A DNA stretch of 24,297 nt from a bacterium (GTDB taxonomy: Bacteria > Ratteibacteria > UBA8468 > B48-G9 > JAFGKM01). Under the pieces are notes generated by a model, which ran no database searches, was not told where the DNA came from, and saw only the letters and a program-made list of their open reading frames with translations. This document shows positions 15,779-22,805 of the stretch, one piece after another (within the stretch, counting starts at the first letter, position 1; the number at the start of each line of letters is the position of its first letter). The position numbers and the translations under genes are program-made. The stretch covers positions 1,081-25,377 of the forward strand of contig DAORXQ010000018.1 in assembly GCA_035371905.1 (NCBI GenBank), read 5' to 3'.

Positions 15779-16224
15779 ATTTTCACCTCCTTAAGATTTA
15801 AAACTTCCGCCTTCTGTGCTTTATGTGGATGTTCTGTTCCTCTATAAACTTTCAACTTTTTTAACATTTTTCTACCAAGAGAATTTTTGGGAAGCATACC
15901 CTCAACAGCGAGTTTAATAACTGCTTCTGGCCTTCTATTTAATAATGAGATAAGTTTTTCTTCTTTTAAATGTCCAAGATATCCTGTAATATGTTTGTAA
16001 TAAATTTTATCTGTTAATTTTTTTCCTGTTACCTTTATCTTTTCAGCATTTATTACTATCACAAAATCTCCTGTGTCAACATTCGGAGTATAAATTGGTT
16101 TATGTTTTCCCATTAAGATTTTAGCCACCTTACTTGCAAGCCGTCCAAGAATCTGTCCATCTGCGTCAACAATGTACCATTTTCTTTTTATTCTTTCTTT
16201 CTTTGGAACCTGTGTTTTTGTCAT
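15775..16224 (-). CDS. rplM: 50S ribosomal protein L13
   Basis: L13 binds 23S rRNA early in large-subunit assembly. The 149 residues contain the family motifs KWYIVDADGQILGRLAS (15-31), GKHKPIYTPNVDTGDFVIV (39-57), KIYYKHITGYLGHLKE and GMLPKNSLGRKMLKKLKVY, plus the terminal GTEHPHKAQ. A strong AGGAGG site precedes the ATG, and a near-consensus promoter lies about 55 bp upstream. In most bacteria rplM is followed directly by rpsI (S9). Here it is followed, with a 4-bp ATGA overlap, by the homocitrate/Re-citrate synthase-type gene, and rpsI is absent from the window. Confidence 0.97.
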   Translation of the reverse strand: MTKTQVPKKERIKRKWYIVDADGQILGRLASKVAKILMGKHKPIYTPNVDTGDFVIVINAEKIKVTGKKLTDKIYYKHITGYLGHLKEEKLISLLNRRPEAVIKLAVEGMLPKNSLGRKMLKKLKVYRGTEHPHKAQKAEVLNLKEVKI

Positions 16225-16244
16225 TTTTCCTCCTGTGTTGATAT

Positions 16245-16267
16245 AAAAAACAGGTAATCGGTTTTTT
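16245..16267 (-). other. Small AT-rich hairpin in the rplM leader
   Basis: In the rplM leader, AAAAAAC and GTTTTTT can pair around a 9-nt loop. The stem is 7 bp and almost entirely A-U, so it is weak. It could be a remnant or part of an L13-type autoregulatory leader, but the sequence does not decide. Confidence 0.25.
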
Positions 16268-16278
16268 AAATTTAATTA

Positions 16279-16307
16279 ATTTTAACTGAAAAAAAAATTT
16301 TCGTCAA
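16279..16307 (-). promoter_or_regulatory. Putative rplM promoter
   Basis: Minus-strand TTGACG (16307-16302), 17 bp, TAAAAT (16284-16279). Transcription would begin near 16272, leaving a leader of about 48 nt before the rplM ATG. This is the most upstream promoter of the long minus-strand gene run and is divergent from the M50 promoter. Confidence 0.65.
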
Positions 16308-16319
16308 TAAAATTTAAGA

Positions 16320-16348
16320 TTGACAGAAAGTAGAAAAAAATATAAATT
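16320..16348 (+). promoter_or_regulatory. Putative promoter of the M50 protease gene
   Basis: TTGACA at 16320-16325 is followed by TATAAA at 16341-16346 (15 bp) or TAAATT at 16343-16348 (17 bp). It lies about 30 bp before the ATG at 16376. Confidence 0.55.
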
Positions 16349-16375
16349 AAGTAAAAAGATTTTTGAGGAAAAAAT

Positions 16376-16975
16376 ATGATAGAAATTTTAATTTTTCTAG
16401 TTATTTTATTTTTTTCTATTATTGTTCATGAAGTATCACATGGGTATGCTGCATTAAAAAATGGAGACCCAACAGCCAAATATATGGGACGACTTACTTT
16501 AAATCCAATTCCACATATAGACCCTGTTGGTACACTTCTTCTTCCTTTCCTTCTTATTGTTTTACATTTTCCTATTTTAATAGGAGTTGCAAAACCTGTT
16601 CCAATAAATCCTTATTACTTTAGAAATTATAGAACAGGTATGATAACTGTTGGAATTTCCGGACCATTAAGCAATATTCTTCTTGGAATTATTTTTGCTT
16701 TTATTTATAAACTTTTTCCATCCAGTATTGTAAGTGGATATTTAAAAATGGGAAGTTTTATCAATTTTATTCTTGCTTTTTTTAATTTAATACCAATTCC
16801 TCCACTTGATGGTTCAAGAGTAGTTGCTGTTTTACTACCTTACAAATTAAGGTTTGGATATGAAAAAATTGAAAGGTATGGATTATTTTTAGTTCTACTT
16901 CTTGCAATGACAGGGTTTTTGAACTGGCTTTCTCCTTTAAGTCAATCTCTCACAAATTTTTTCATTAATCTTTAA
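16376..16975 (+). CDS. Site-2 protease family (M50) membrane metalloprotease
   Basis: Compact intramembrane zinc protease of 199 residues. The zinc-binding HExxH is HEVSH (about 17-21) in the first membrane helix, and the third-ligand motif is NLIPIPPLDGSR (about 137-148), placing it in the short S2P subgroup without a PDZ domain. Three or four further hydrophobic segments are visible. Substrates of this subgroup are mostly unknown; relatives cut membrane-bound regulators or remnant peptides. A GAGG ribosome site precedes the ATG. It is divergent from rplM and starts the plus-strand block, but a separate -10 element before the next gene suggests it may be transcribed on its own. Confidence 0.85.
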   Translation: MIEILIFLVILFFSIIVHEVSHGYAALKNGDPTAKYMGRLTLNPIPHIDPVGTLLLPFLLIVLHFPILIGVAKPVPINPYYFRNYRTGMITVGISGPLSNILLGIIFAFIYKLFPSSIVSGYLKMGSFINFILAFFNLIPIPPLDGSRVVAVLLPYKLRFGYEKIERYGLFLVLLLAMTGFLNWLSPLSQSLTNFFINL

Positions 16976-16994
16976 AACAAAATTTTTTTTCCGG

Positions 16995-17000
16995 TATAAT
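16995..17000 (+). promoter_or_regulatory. Putative -10 element of the DUF1844-uvrC-obgE-prfB-coaB operon
   Basis: A consensus TATAAT lies 21 bp before the DUF1844 start, in the 46-bp gap after the M50 gene. No good -35 element is visible at the expected distance, so the promoter call rests on the -10 alone. Confidence 0.4.
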
Positions 17001-17021
17001 CTATTTAAAAAAGGAGGGTTT

Positions 17022-17294
17022 ATGAAATTTAATATAATTGTTCGTTTTTTTGCAGAGATGGGATGGCAGGCACTTGGTAAAATTTCAAACCCTCTGACAG
17101 GTAAAACAGAAAAAAATCTTGAGATTGCAAAACAGGTAATAGAATTGCTTGAAACATTGAAAGAAAAAACGAAAGGGAACCTAACAGAAGAAGAAGATAA
17201 ATTTTTAAACTCTGCAATTGCCGATTTACAGTTAAATTATGTTGAGGAAGTTTCTAAGGGAAAAAAGGAAAATGAATCAGAAAATAAAACTTAA
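17022..17294 (+). CDS. DUF1844 domain protein
   Basis: A 90-residue protein matching the DUF1844 pattern: a short hydrophobic-aromatic N-terminus (FNIIVRFFAEMGWQALG), NPLTGKTEKNLEIAKQVIELLETLKEKTKGNLTEEE (key elements N-P-TGK and KTKGNLT) and a final SAIADLQLNYVE. The function of DUF1844 proteins is unknown; they are small, probably cytoplasmic and helical. A strong AAGGAGGG site precedes the ATG. The 3' end overlaps the start of uvrC by 23 bp. It leads an operon of repair, GTPase and translation genes. Confidence 0.8.
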   Translation: MKFNIIVRFFAEMGWQALGKISNPLTGKTEKNLEIAKQVIELLETLKEKTKGNLTEEEDKFLNSAIADLQLNYVEEVSKGKKENESENKT

Positions 17295-18720
17295 ATTAAA
17301 AACATTACCCGATTCTCCTGGTGTTTATTTAATGAAGGATAAAGAAGGTAATGTTATTTATGTTGGCAAAGCATCTTCTTTATTAAAAAGAGTTCGTTCT
17401 TATTTCTCTCCTTCAGGGAACAATACAAAAATCCTTGCACTTGCTGAAAAAATATATGATTTTGAAGTTATTCCTGTTATTTCAGAAGCGGAAGGTCTTA
17501 TTCTTGAAAATCAACTTATAAAAAAATACAAGCCAAAATATAATACAAATTTAAAGGATGATAAAAGTTATCCTTTACTTAAGATAACAAAAGAAGAATT
17601 TCCTTCAGTTCAGATAGTAAGAGAGAAAAAAACAGATAAAGCAATTTATTTTGGTCCATTTACAAATAAAAAACTTTTGAAAGAGACAGTCAGATTTTTG
17701 AGAAAATTTTATCCTGTCAGAAACTGTAAAAAGAATGTTTCTACTGGAAAAGTAAAATTGTGCATTCAGTATCATATAGGTAGATGTTCAGGTCCATGTG
17801 AGAACAAAATAAAAAAAGAAGAATATCAAAAACTTGTTGAAGGAATAATTGCTTTTTTTGAAGGTAAATATAAAGAATTTGAAAAAAAACTTAAGAAATG
17901 GATGCTGGAAGAGATTAAAAAGTTGAATTTTGAAGAGGCAGATAAAATTAAAAAGAGGTTGTTTCTATTGAATGAAATGGCAGAAAAATTTCCTGTGAGA
18001 GAGGAAGAGGAATTATATAGGTACAGTGAAGAAAATATTTTATTCAATCTTTCAAAGATTTTGAAATTGAGTAAAATACCGAATTTAATAGAAGGTTATG
18101 ATATTTCAAATATTTCAGGAGATTTTGCTGTTGGAAGTAAGGTTTCTTTTATTGCTGGTATTCCATATAAAGATGGTTACAGAAGATATAAAATAAAAAC
18201 TGTTGAAGGAATTGATGATTATAAAATGCTTGAAGAAGTTTTAATAAGAAGATTTGATACTGAAGAAGAGAAAAAACAGATTCCTGATTTAATTCTTGTA
18301 GATGGAGGAAAGGGACAGTTGGGAGTTGCAGTTTCTGTATTAAAAAGGTATAATTTAAAAATTCCTGTTATTTCACTTGCGAAAAGAGAAGAGAAAATTT
18401 TTGTTGAGTGGAGTGAAGAGGGTATAATTTTACCTATTTCTTCACCTGAATTGCAGTTATTACAGAGAATACGAGATGAAGCCCATAGATTTGCTATTTC
18501 TTATCACAGAAAGATAAGGAGTAAAAATTTTAAATTTTCTTTTCTTGATGAAATAAAAGGAATTGGTGAAAAAACAAAAAAAAGAATTATTATGAATTTT
18601 CCTGATGTAAATCTTATTGCAAATTTAAATGTAGTTCAACTTAAACAGATAGGAATAAATGAAAAAATAGCCGAAAAAATTATTGAAAAAGCAAGGGAGG
18701 TGATTTCAAATGAAAAATGA
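17272..18720 (+). CDS. uvrC: Excinuclease ABC subunit C (UvrC), compact form
   Basis: UvrC makes both incisions in nucleotide excision repair. The N-terminal GIY-YIG nuclease is seen at 17-33 (GVYLM...IYVGKA). Four cysteines (C152, C164, C172, C176) match the Fe-S/zinc cysteine cluster. A UVR UvrB-binding helix pair lies at about 203-238. The RNase H-like 3'-nuclease domain has D277 (GYDISN), D344 (LVDGGKGQL) and H412 (YHRK). A helix-hairpin-helix region (IKGIGEKTKK) ends the protein. At 482 residues it is about 120 shorter than E. coli UvrC, and the missing part is the segment between the UVR helices and the RNase H-like domain. I chose the ATG at 17272 (AAAGGAAA just upstream) over an upstream in-frame codon at 17239. 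Confidence 0.93.
   Translation: MNQKIKLKLKTLPDSPGVYLMKDKEGNVIYVGKASSLLKRVRSYFSPSGNNTKILALAEKIYDFEVIPVISEAEGLILENQLIKKYKPKYNTNLKDDKSYPLLKITKEEFPSVQIVREKKTDKAIYFGPFTNKKLLKETVRFLRKFYPVRNCKKNVSTGKVKLCIQYHIGRCSGPCENKIKKEEYQKLVEGIIAFFEGKYKEFEKKLKKWMLEEIKKLNFEEADKIKKRLFLLNEMAEKFPVREEEELYRYSEENILFNLSKILKLSKIPNLIEGYDISNISGDFAVGSKVSFIAGIPYKDGYRRYKIKTVEGIDDYKMLEEVLIRRFDTEEEKKQIPDLILVDGGKGQLGVAVSVLKRYNLKIPVISLAKREEKIFVEWSEEGIILPISSPELQLLQRIRDEAHRFAISYHRKIRSKNFKFSFLDEIKGIGEKTKKRIIMNFPDVNLIANLNVVQLKQIGINEKIAEKIIEKAREVISNEK
18694..18704 (+). promoter_or_regulatory. Near-perfect Shine-Dalgarno sequence
   Basis: AGGGAGGTGAT lies 5 bases before the ATG at 18710, inside the end of uvrC. It is almost fully complementary to the 3' end of 16S rRNA and is the strongest ribosome site in the window. 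It supports both this start and real expression of the small gene that follows. Confidence 0.8.
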
Positions 18721-18970
18721 GAAAATTTTTGAGAAATTTTTAATTTTTGGCATAGGAAGTATTTATTTTATTGGTGAAAATCTGAAAAGAATTATGAAGG
18801 AAATTGAAAAGGAAGGGAATGAACATGCTGAATCAATAGAAAAGATAAAGAAGGAAATACTGAAATTTATAAAAATGCCAAAAAATCTTATTGTAGAGTT
18901 TTTAAAATCATGTGACTTTATTACAAAAGAAGACCTTGAAAAATTTAAGGAAGATATAAAAAATGGTTAA
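18710..18970 (+). CDS. Small phasin-like helical protein
   Basis: An 86-residue protein with a hydrophobic N-terminal stretch (FLIFGIGSIYFIGENL, 10-25), a charged helical middle and a C-terminal FITKEDLEKFKEDI (70-83). The layout recalls the short phasin-like family often annotated as polyhydroxyalkanoate granule or synthesis-regulator proteins: a GLG-type hydrophobic helix, a charged helix, then a TREDLEEL-like end. This is similarity of pattern from memory, not a demonstrated match. It overlaps uvrC by 11 bp and obgE by 8 bp, and it has an exceptionally strong ribosome site. No polyhydroxyalkanoate genes are in the window. Confidence 0.6.
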   Translation: MKNEKIFEKFLIFGIGSIYFIGENLKRIMKEIEKEGNEHAESIEKIKKEILKFIKMPKNLIVEFLKSCDFITKEDLEKFKEDIKNG

Positions 18971-19952
18971 ATTTATTGATGAAGTACAGATATTTGTGAA
19001 AAGTGGGAAAGGAGGAGATGGTTGTATTGCTTTTAGAAGAGAAAGGTGTATTCCTAAGGGAGGTCCATGGGGAGGGGATGGTGGAAAGGGTGGAGATGTA
19101 ATTTTTAAAGCAGTAAAAAATAAAAAAACACTTATTGATTTCCATTTTCAAAAACATTTTTATGCAGAAAACGGAAGACCTGGAAGCAGTAATAATAAGA
19201 AAGGAAAAGATGGAGAGGATTTAATAATTGAAGTGCCCTGTGGAACAATTGTAAAAGAGGTTATAAATGGAGAAGAAACTCTTCTATCAGACCTTGTTAA
19301 CGAAGGTGATACTGTTATTGTTGCAAAAGGTGGTAAAGGAGGTCTCGGTAATACTCATTTTAAATCGTCAACAAATCAAGCACCAAGAATAGCAACAAAA
19401 GGAGAACCTGGAGAAGAGAAAGTAATAAAACTTGAATTGAAACTTATTGCAGATGTTGGAATAATTGGTTATCCAAATAGTGGAAAAAGTACTCTTTTAT
19501 CCAAAATTTCAAAAGCAAAACCCAAAATCGCTGATTATCCTTTTACAACCCTTGAACCAAATCTTGGACTTGTTGATCTCGGAGATTTTAGAAGTTTTGT
19601 TGTAGCGGATATACCCGGTTTAATTGAAGGTGCTTCAAAGGGTAAAGGGCTTGGAATTAAATTTTTAAAACATATAGAAAGAACAAAAATTCTTATTCAC
19701 CTTTTAGATTTAAGTGAAAATGGTATAATAAATAGATACCAGAATATAAGGAAAGAGTTAAAAAATTACAGTGATAAACTTGTTGAAAAAAAAGAAATTG
19801 TTGTTGGAAATAAAATAGACCTTGAAGAGAGTAAGAAAAATATAAAACTTGCAACCGATTATTTTAAAGAAATATATTTTATTTCTGCTTTAAAAGGAGA
19901 AGGAATAAAAGAATTGCTTGAAAGAATATGGAAGGAATTGAAAAATGATTAA
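18963..19952 (+). CDS. obgE: Obg/CgtA GTPase
   Basis: Essential ribosome-associated GTPase involved in 50S assembly and stress response. The glycine-rich Obg fold fills residues 1-160 (SGKGGDGC, GGPWGGDGGKGGDV, KGGKGGLGN). The G domain has G1 GYPNSGKST (169-177), switch I TT at 195-196, G3 DIPG (216-219), G4 NKID (283-286) and G5 SAL (308-310). At 329 residues there is no C-terminal OCT domain, as in many Gram-negative forms. The start overlaps the upstream small gene by 8 bp and the end overlaps prfB by 8 bp, so all three are probably translationally coupled. rplU and rpmA, its usual neighbours, are absent. Confidence 0.97.
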   Translation: MVKFIDEVQIFVKSGKGGDGCIAFRRERCIPKGGPWGGDGGKGGDVIFKAVKNKKTLIDFHFQKHFYAENGRPGSSNNKKGKDGEDLIIEVPCGTIVKEVINGEETLLSDLVNEGDTVIVAKGGKGGLGNTHFKSSTNQAPRIATKGEPGEEKVIKLELKLIADVGIIGYPNSGKSTLLSKISKAKPKIADYPFTTLEPNLGLVDLGDFRSFVVADIPGLIEGASKGKGLGIKFLKHIERTKILIHLLDLSENGIINRYQNIRKELKNYSDKLVEKKEIVVGNKIDLEESKKNIKLATDYFKEIYFISALKGEGIKELLERIWKELKND

Positions 19953-21027
19953 ATTGAAGGAAAGAATAGAAGATATTAAAAAGTACTGGGAAGAAATAAA
20001 GGAAAAATTTAAAATTAAAGAGGACTTAAAAACATTTGAATTACTTGAAAAAGAAATGCATGAAAAGGGATTTCTTGATGATAAAAACAAAATAGAATTA
20101 TGGACTTCTTTAAAAGAAAAAAAAGAATTAGTTGATGAAATTGAGAAAGACATTAAAGAAAGTGAAACATTGTTTGAACTTATAGAGGAAAGTACCGATG
20201 AGGAACTTGAAAGAGAGGGTGAAGAAATTTTGAAAAGATTAGAAGAAAATATAAAAAAAATTAAATTTGAATATATTTGGAAGGAAGAAGATGTAAATAA
20301 TGCAATAATCACATTGCATTCAGGGACAGGTGGTACAGAAGCGTGTGACTGGGTAAGTATGTTATGGAGAATGTACAGTAAGTGGGCGTCAAAAAAAGGA
20401 TATGATGTAAAAGTTATTGATTTTTTACCTGGTGAAGAAGCAGGATTGAAAAGAATAACAGCAATAATTTCTGGAAAAAATGCTTATGGATACTTAAAAG
20501 GAGAAACAGGTGTTCACCGTCTTGTTAGAATATCACCCTTTGATGCCAATAAAAGAAGACATACAAGTTTTGCAGGAGTAAGTGTTATTCCTGAGGTTAA
20601 AGAAGATATAAAAATTGAAATAAAGGATGAGGATATAGAGATTGAAACATTCAGGGCTGGTGGTCACGGAGGACAGAATGTAAATAAAGTGGAAACAGCA
20701 GTAAGAATAAAACATAAACCAACAGGAATTGTTGTTCAGTGTCAGAATGAAAGAAGTCAATTTAAAAATAGAGAGATTGCAATGAAAATATTGAAAAGTA
20801 GATTGTATCAATTATATCTTGAAGAGAAAAGGAAAAGTCAGGAAGAAAAAAGAAGTCAGGAGAAAGAAATTACATGGGGAAGTCAGATAAGGTCCTATAT
20901 TTTCTGTCCTTATACACTTGTTAAAGACCACAGGACTGAAGTTGAAACATCAAATATTGAAGGAGTTATGGACGGCGATATTGATGAATTTTTAGAGGCA
21001 GAGATAGAATGGCTGGCAAAAAGATAA
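19945..21027 (+). CDS. prfB: Peptide chain release factor 2
   Basis: RF2 recognises UGA and UAA stop codons and triggers peptide release. The tripeptide anticodon SPF is at 197-199, identifying RF2 rather than RF1, and the catalytic GGQ is at 242-244 (AGGHGGQNVNK). The 360-residue protein is encoded in one uninterrupted frame. The autoregulatory +1 frameshift site with an in-frame UGA near codon 26, found in many bacterial prfB genes, is therefore absent. A GGAAGGA ribosome site lies upstream within obgE. Two window genes confirm RF2 demand by ending in TGA overlaps. Confidence 0.97.
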   Translation: MIKLKERIEDIKKYWEEIKEKFKIKEDLKTFELLEKEMHEKGFLDDKNKIELWTSLKEKKELVDEIEKDIKESETLFELIEESTDEELEREGEEILKRLEENIKKIKFEYIWKEEDVNNAIITLHSGTGGTEACDWVSMLWRMYSKWASKKGYDVKVIDFLPGEEAGLKRITAIISGKNAYGYLKGETGVHRLVRISPFDANKRRHTSFAGVSVIPEVKEDIKIEIKDEDIEIETFRAGGHGGQNVNKVETAVRIKHKPTGIVVQCQNERSQFKNREIAMKILKSRLYQLYLEEKRKSQEEKRSQEKEITWGSQIRSYIFCPYTLVKDHRTEVETSNIEGVMDGDIDEFLEAEIEWLAKR

Positions 21028-21632
21028 AAGTTCTTATAAGTGCAGGACCAACAAGAGAATATATAGACCCTGTCAGATTTATAAGTAATCCTTCCACAGG
21101 AAAAATGGGTTATTTAATTGCTGAATATGCTAAAAAAAAGGGATTTGATGTTATTCTTGTGAGCGGTCCAACTTATTTAAAACCACCTGAAGGTGTAAAA
21201 TTAATTAAAGTTGAAACAGCAGAAGAAATGCAAAAAGAAATTTTAAAAAATTTTCCAAAAGTTGATTTACTAATAATGGCGGCTGCTGTTAGTGATTGGC
21301 GTCCTTTTAGAAAATTCAAAAATAAACTTAAAAGAAAAAATCAATGGACACTTAAACTTATTCCAAATCCTGATATTCTTAAAAGTGTTGCAAAAATAAA
21401 AAAAGAAAGTCAGAAAGTTGTTGGATTTGCACTTGAAACAGAAAATATTATAAAAAATGCAGAGAAAAAATTAAAAGAAAAGAAATTAGACCTTATTATA
21501 GGAAATACACCTGATTTTTTTGGAAAAGGGAAAAAATCAGATGTATGGTTTATATTCAAAGATGGTAAAGTCATAAATTTTAAAATAAAAAAAGAACAAC
21601 TCCCACCTAAAATATTTGAAGTTTTTTTCTAA
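21009..21632 (+). CDS. coaB: Phosphopantothenate--cysteine ligase (stand-alone CoaB)
   Basis: CoaB joins cysteine to 4'-phosphopantothenate in coenzyme A synthesis. The 207 residues correspond to the C-terminal half of the usual bacterial CoaBC fusion: ISAGPTREYIDPVRFISNPS and TGKMG at the N-terminus, LVSGPTYLKPP, MAAAVSDWRP, LIPNPDIL, GFALETEN and DLIIGNTP. The CoaC decarboxylase half is missing, and the upstream sequence is prfB, so this is a separately encoded enzyme rather than a broken fusion. The ATG at 21009 overlaps the end of prfB by 19 bp. It is the last gene of this operon; the next gene has its own promoter. Confidence 0.9.
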   Translation: MAGKKIKVLISAGPTREYIDPVRFISNPSTGKMGYLIAEYAKKKGFDVILVSGPTYLKPPEGVKLIKVETAEEMQKEILKNFPKVDLLIMAAAVSDWRPFRKFKNKLKRKNQWTLKLIPNPDILKSVAKIKKESQKVVGFALETENIIKNAEKKLKEKKLDLIIGNTPDFFGKGKKSDVWFIFKDGKVINFKIKKEQLPPKIFEVFF

Positions 21633-21634
21633 TT

Positions 21635-21662
21635 TTTACTTTTGATAAATTTTTGATATAAT
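21635..21662 (+). promoter_or_regulatory. Putative extended -10 promoter of the oxidoreductase gene
   Basis: TATAAT at 21657-21662 is preceded by TGA, forming an extended -10 element; TTTACT at 21635-21640 is a weak -35 at 16 bp. Transcription would start near 21669, downstream of an in-frame ATG at 21666, which supports the later start at 21684. Confidence 0.6.
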
Positions 21663-21683
21663 CAGATGAAAAAAGGAGTGAAA

Positions 21684-22790
21684 ATGAATAGAAATGTTAA
21701 AATTGGGATTATAGGAGTTGGACAGATTGGTAAAAGTCATATAAAAAAATATGAGGTCATTCCTGATGCGGAAATTGTGGCAGTTTGTGATGTTAATGAG
21801 GAAGAAGCAAAAAAGGTCTGTGAAACTCATAATATCCCGAAATATTATACTGATTTTAAAGAACTTTTGAAAAGAGAAGATATTGAAGCAGTTGATGTAT
21901 GTCTTCATAATAATCTACACATGCCTGTTACTGTTGAAGCATTGAATTCAGGAAAACATGTATACTGTGAAAAACCAATGGCTGGTTCTTATGCAGATGC
22001 TTTAAAAATGTATGAAACAGCCAGAAAAACAAAAAGATATTTAAACATTCAACTTAATACTTTATTTTCAAAAGAAACAAAAGCAGCAAAAATTTTAATT
22101 GAAAAAGGATATCTTGGAAAAATATACTACGGAAGAAGTACTGGTTACAGGCGACTTGGAAGACCTTTTGTTGATGGATACGGTTCAAAGTTTTTTGTTC
22201 AAAAAGAAGTTGCTGCTGGTGGTGCTTTATATGACATGGGAGTTTATCATATTGCAAATTTACTTTATCTTATGGGAAATCCTGAAGTTTTAAGAATAAG
22301 TGGAAAAACTTATCAGGAAGTTGAAATTAATGAAAAAAGAAAAGAAATAAGTAATTGCAATGTAGAAGAACTTGGTATAGGATTTGTTAAATTTAAGAAT
22401 AATATAGTGATGGAAATAGTGGAAGCGTGGGCAATACATCTTGACCCTTTTGAAAGTTCATACATAGTTGGAAATAAGGGAGGGATTCGTTTAAATCCTT
22501 TGAGATACTTTACAAATATAGAAGGAGATATGCCAATGGATGCCACATTTAATCTTGATATACTGGATTACAGATGGCACAATGTTTATGAAAATGGAGA
22601 TGTTTATGACAGTCCACAACATCACTGGATTGCTGTTCTTCAGGGCAGGGTTGAATTATTACCAACAGCGGAAATTGCTTTAAATACAATGTTGATTTCA
22701 GAAGGAATTTATTTATCAGATGTTCTTGGAAGAGAAGTAACAGCAGAAGAAGTAAAACAGAATTCAAAATCAACTGCTTTAAAAATTTAA
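21684..22790 (+). CDS. Gfo/Idh/MocA-family sugar oxidoreductase
   Basis: NAD(P)-dependent dehydrogenase of the glucose-fructose oxidoreductase/inositol dehydrogenase family, substrate unknown. The 368 residues start with a Rossmann fold (IGIIGVGQIGKSHIKKY), continue with AVDVCLHNNLHMPV and carry the catalytic-lysine motif CEKPMAG near residue 95. Further on are GGALYDMGVYHIANLLYLMG, whose D and H fit the family's catalytic dyad, and EVTAEEVKQNS near the end. The start at 21684 has AGGAG 5 bases upstream; an ATG 18 bases earlier is probably untranslated. It is followed 15 bp later by an isomerase/epimerase, a pairing common in carbohydrate and inositol pathways. Confidence 0.9.
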   Translation: MNRNVKIGIIGVGQIGKSHIKKYEVIPDAEIVAVCDVNEEEAKKVCETHNIPKYYTDFKELLKREDIEAVDVCLHNNLHMPVTVEALNSGKHVYCEKPMAGSYADALKMYETARKTKRYLNIQLNTLFSKETKAAKILIEKGYLGKIYYGRSTGYRRLGRPFVDGYGSKFFVQKEVAAGGALYDMGVYHIANLLYLMGNPEVLRISGKTYQEVEINEKRKEISNCNVEELGIGFVKFKNNIVMEIVEAWAIHLDPFESSYIVGNKGGIRLNPLRYFTNIEGDMPMDATFNLDILDYRWHNVYENGDVYDSPQHHWIAVLQGRVELLPTAEIALNTMLISEGIYLSDVLGREVTAEEVKQNSKSTALKI

Positions 22791-22805
22791 AAAAAGGAGG
22801 AAAAG

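Noticed and set aside
19945..20040. Possible RF2 programmed frameshift
   Set aside because: The frame is continuous from ATG to stop with no in-frame UGA near codon 26, so no frameshift is needed.
19890..20312. A 140-codon minus-strand open frame rich in Ser and Phe
   Set aside because: It is antisense to obgE and prfB; the Ser/Phe bias is the usual shadow of Lys/Glu-rich coding sequence.
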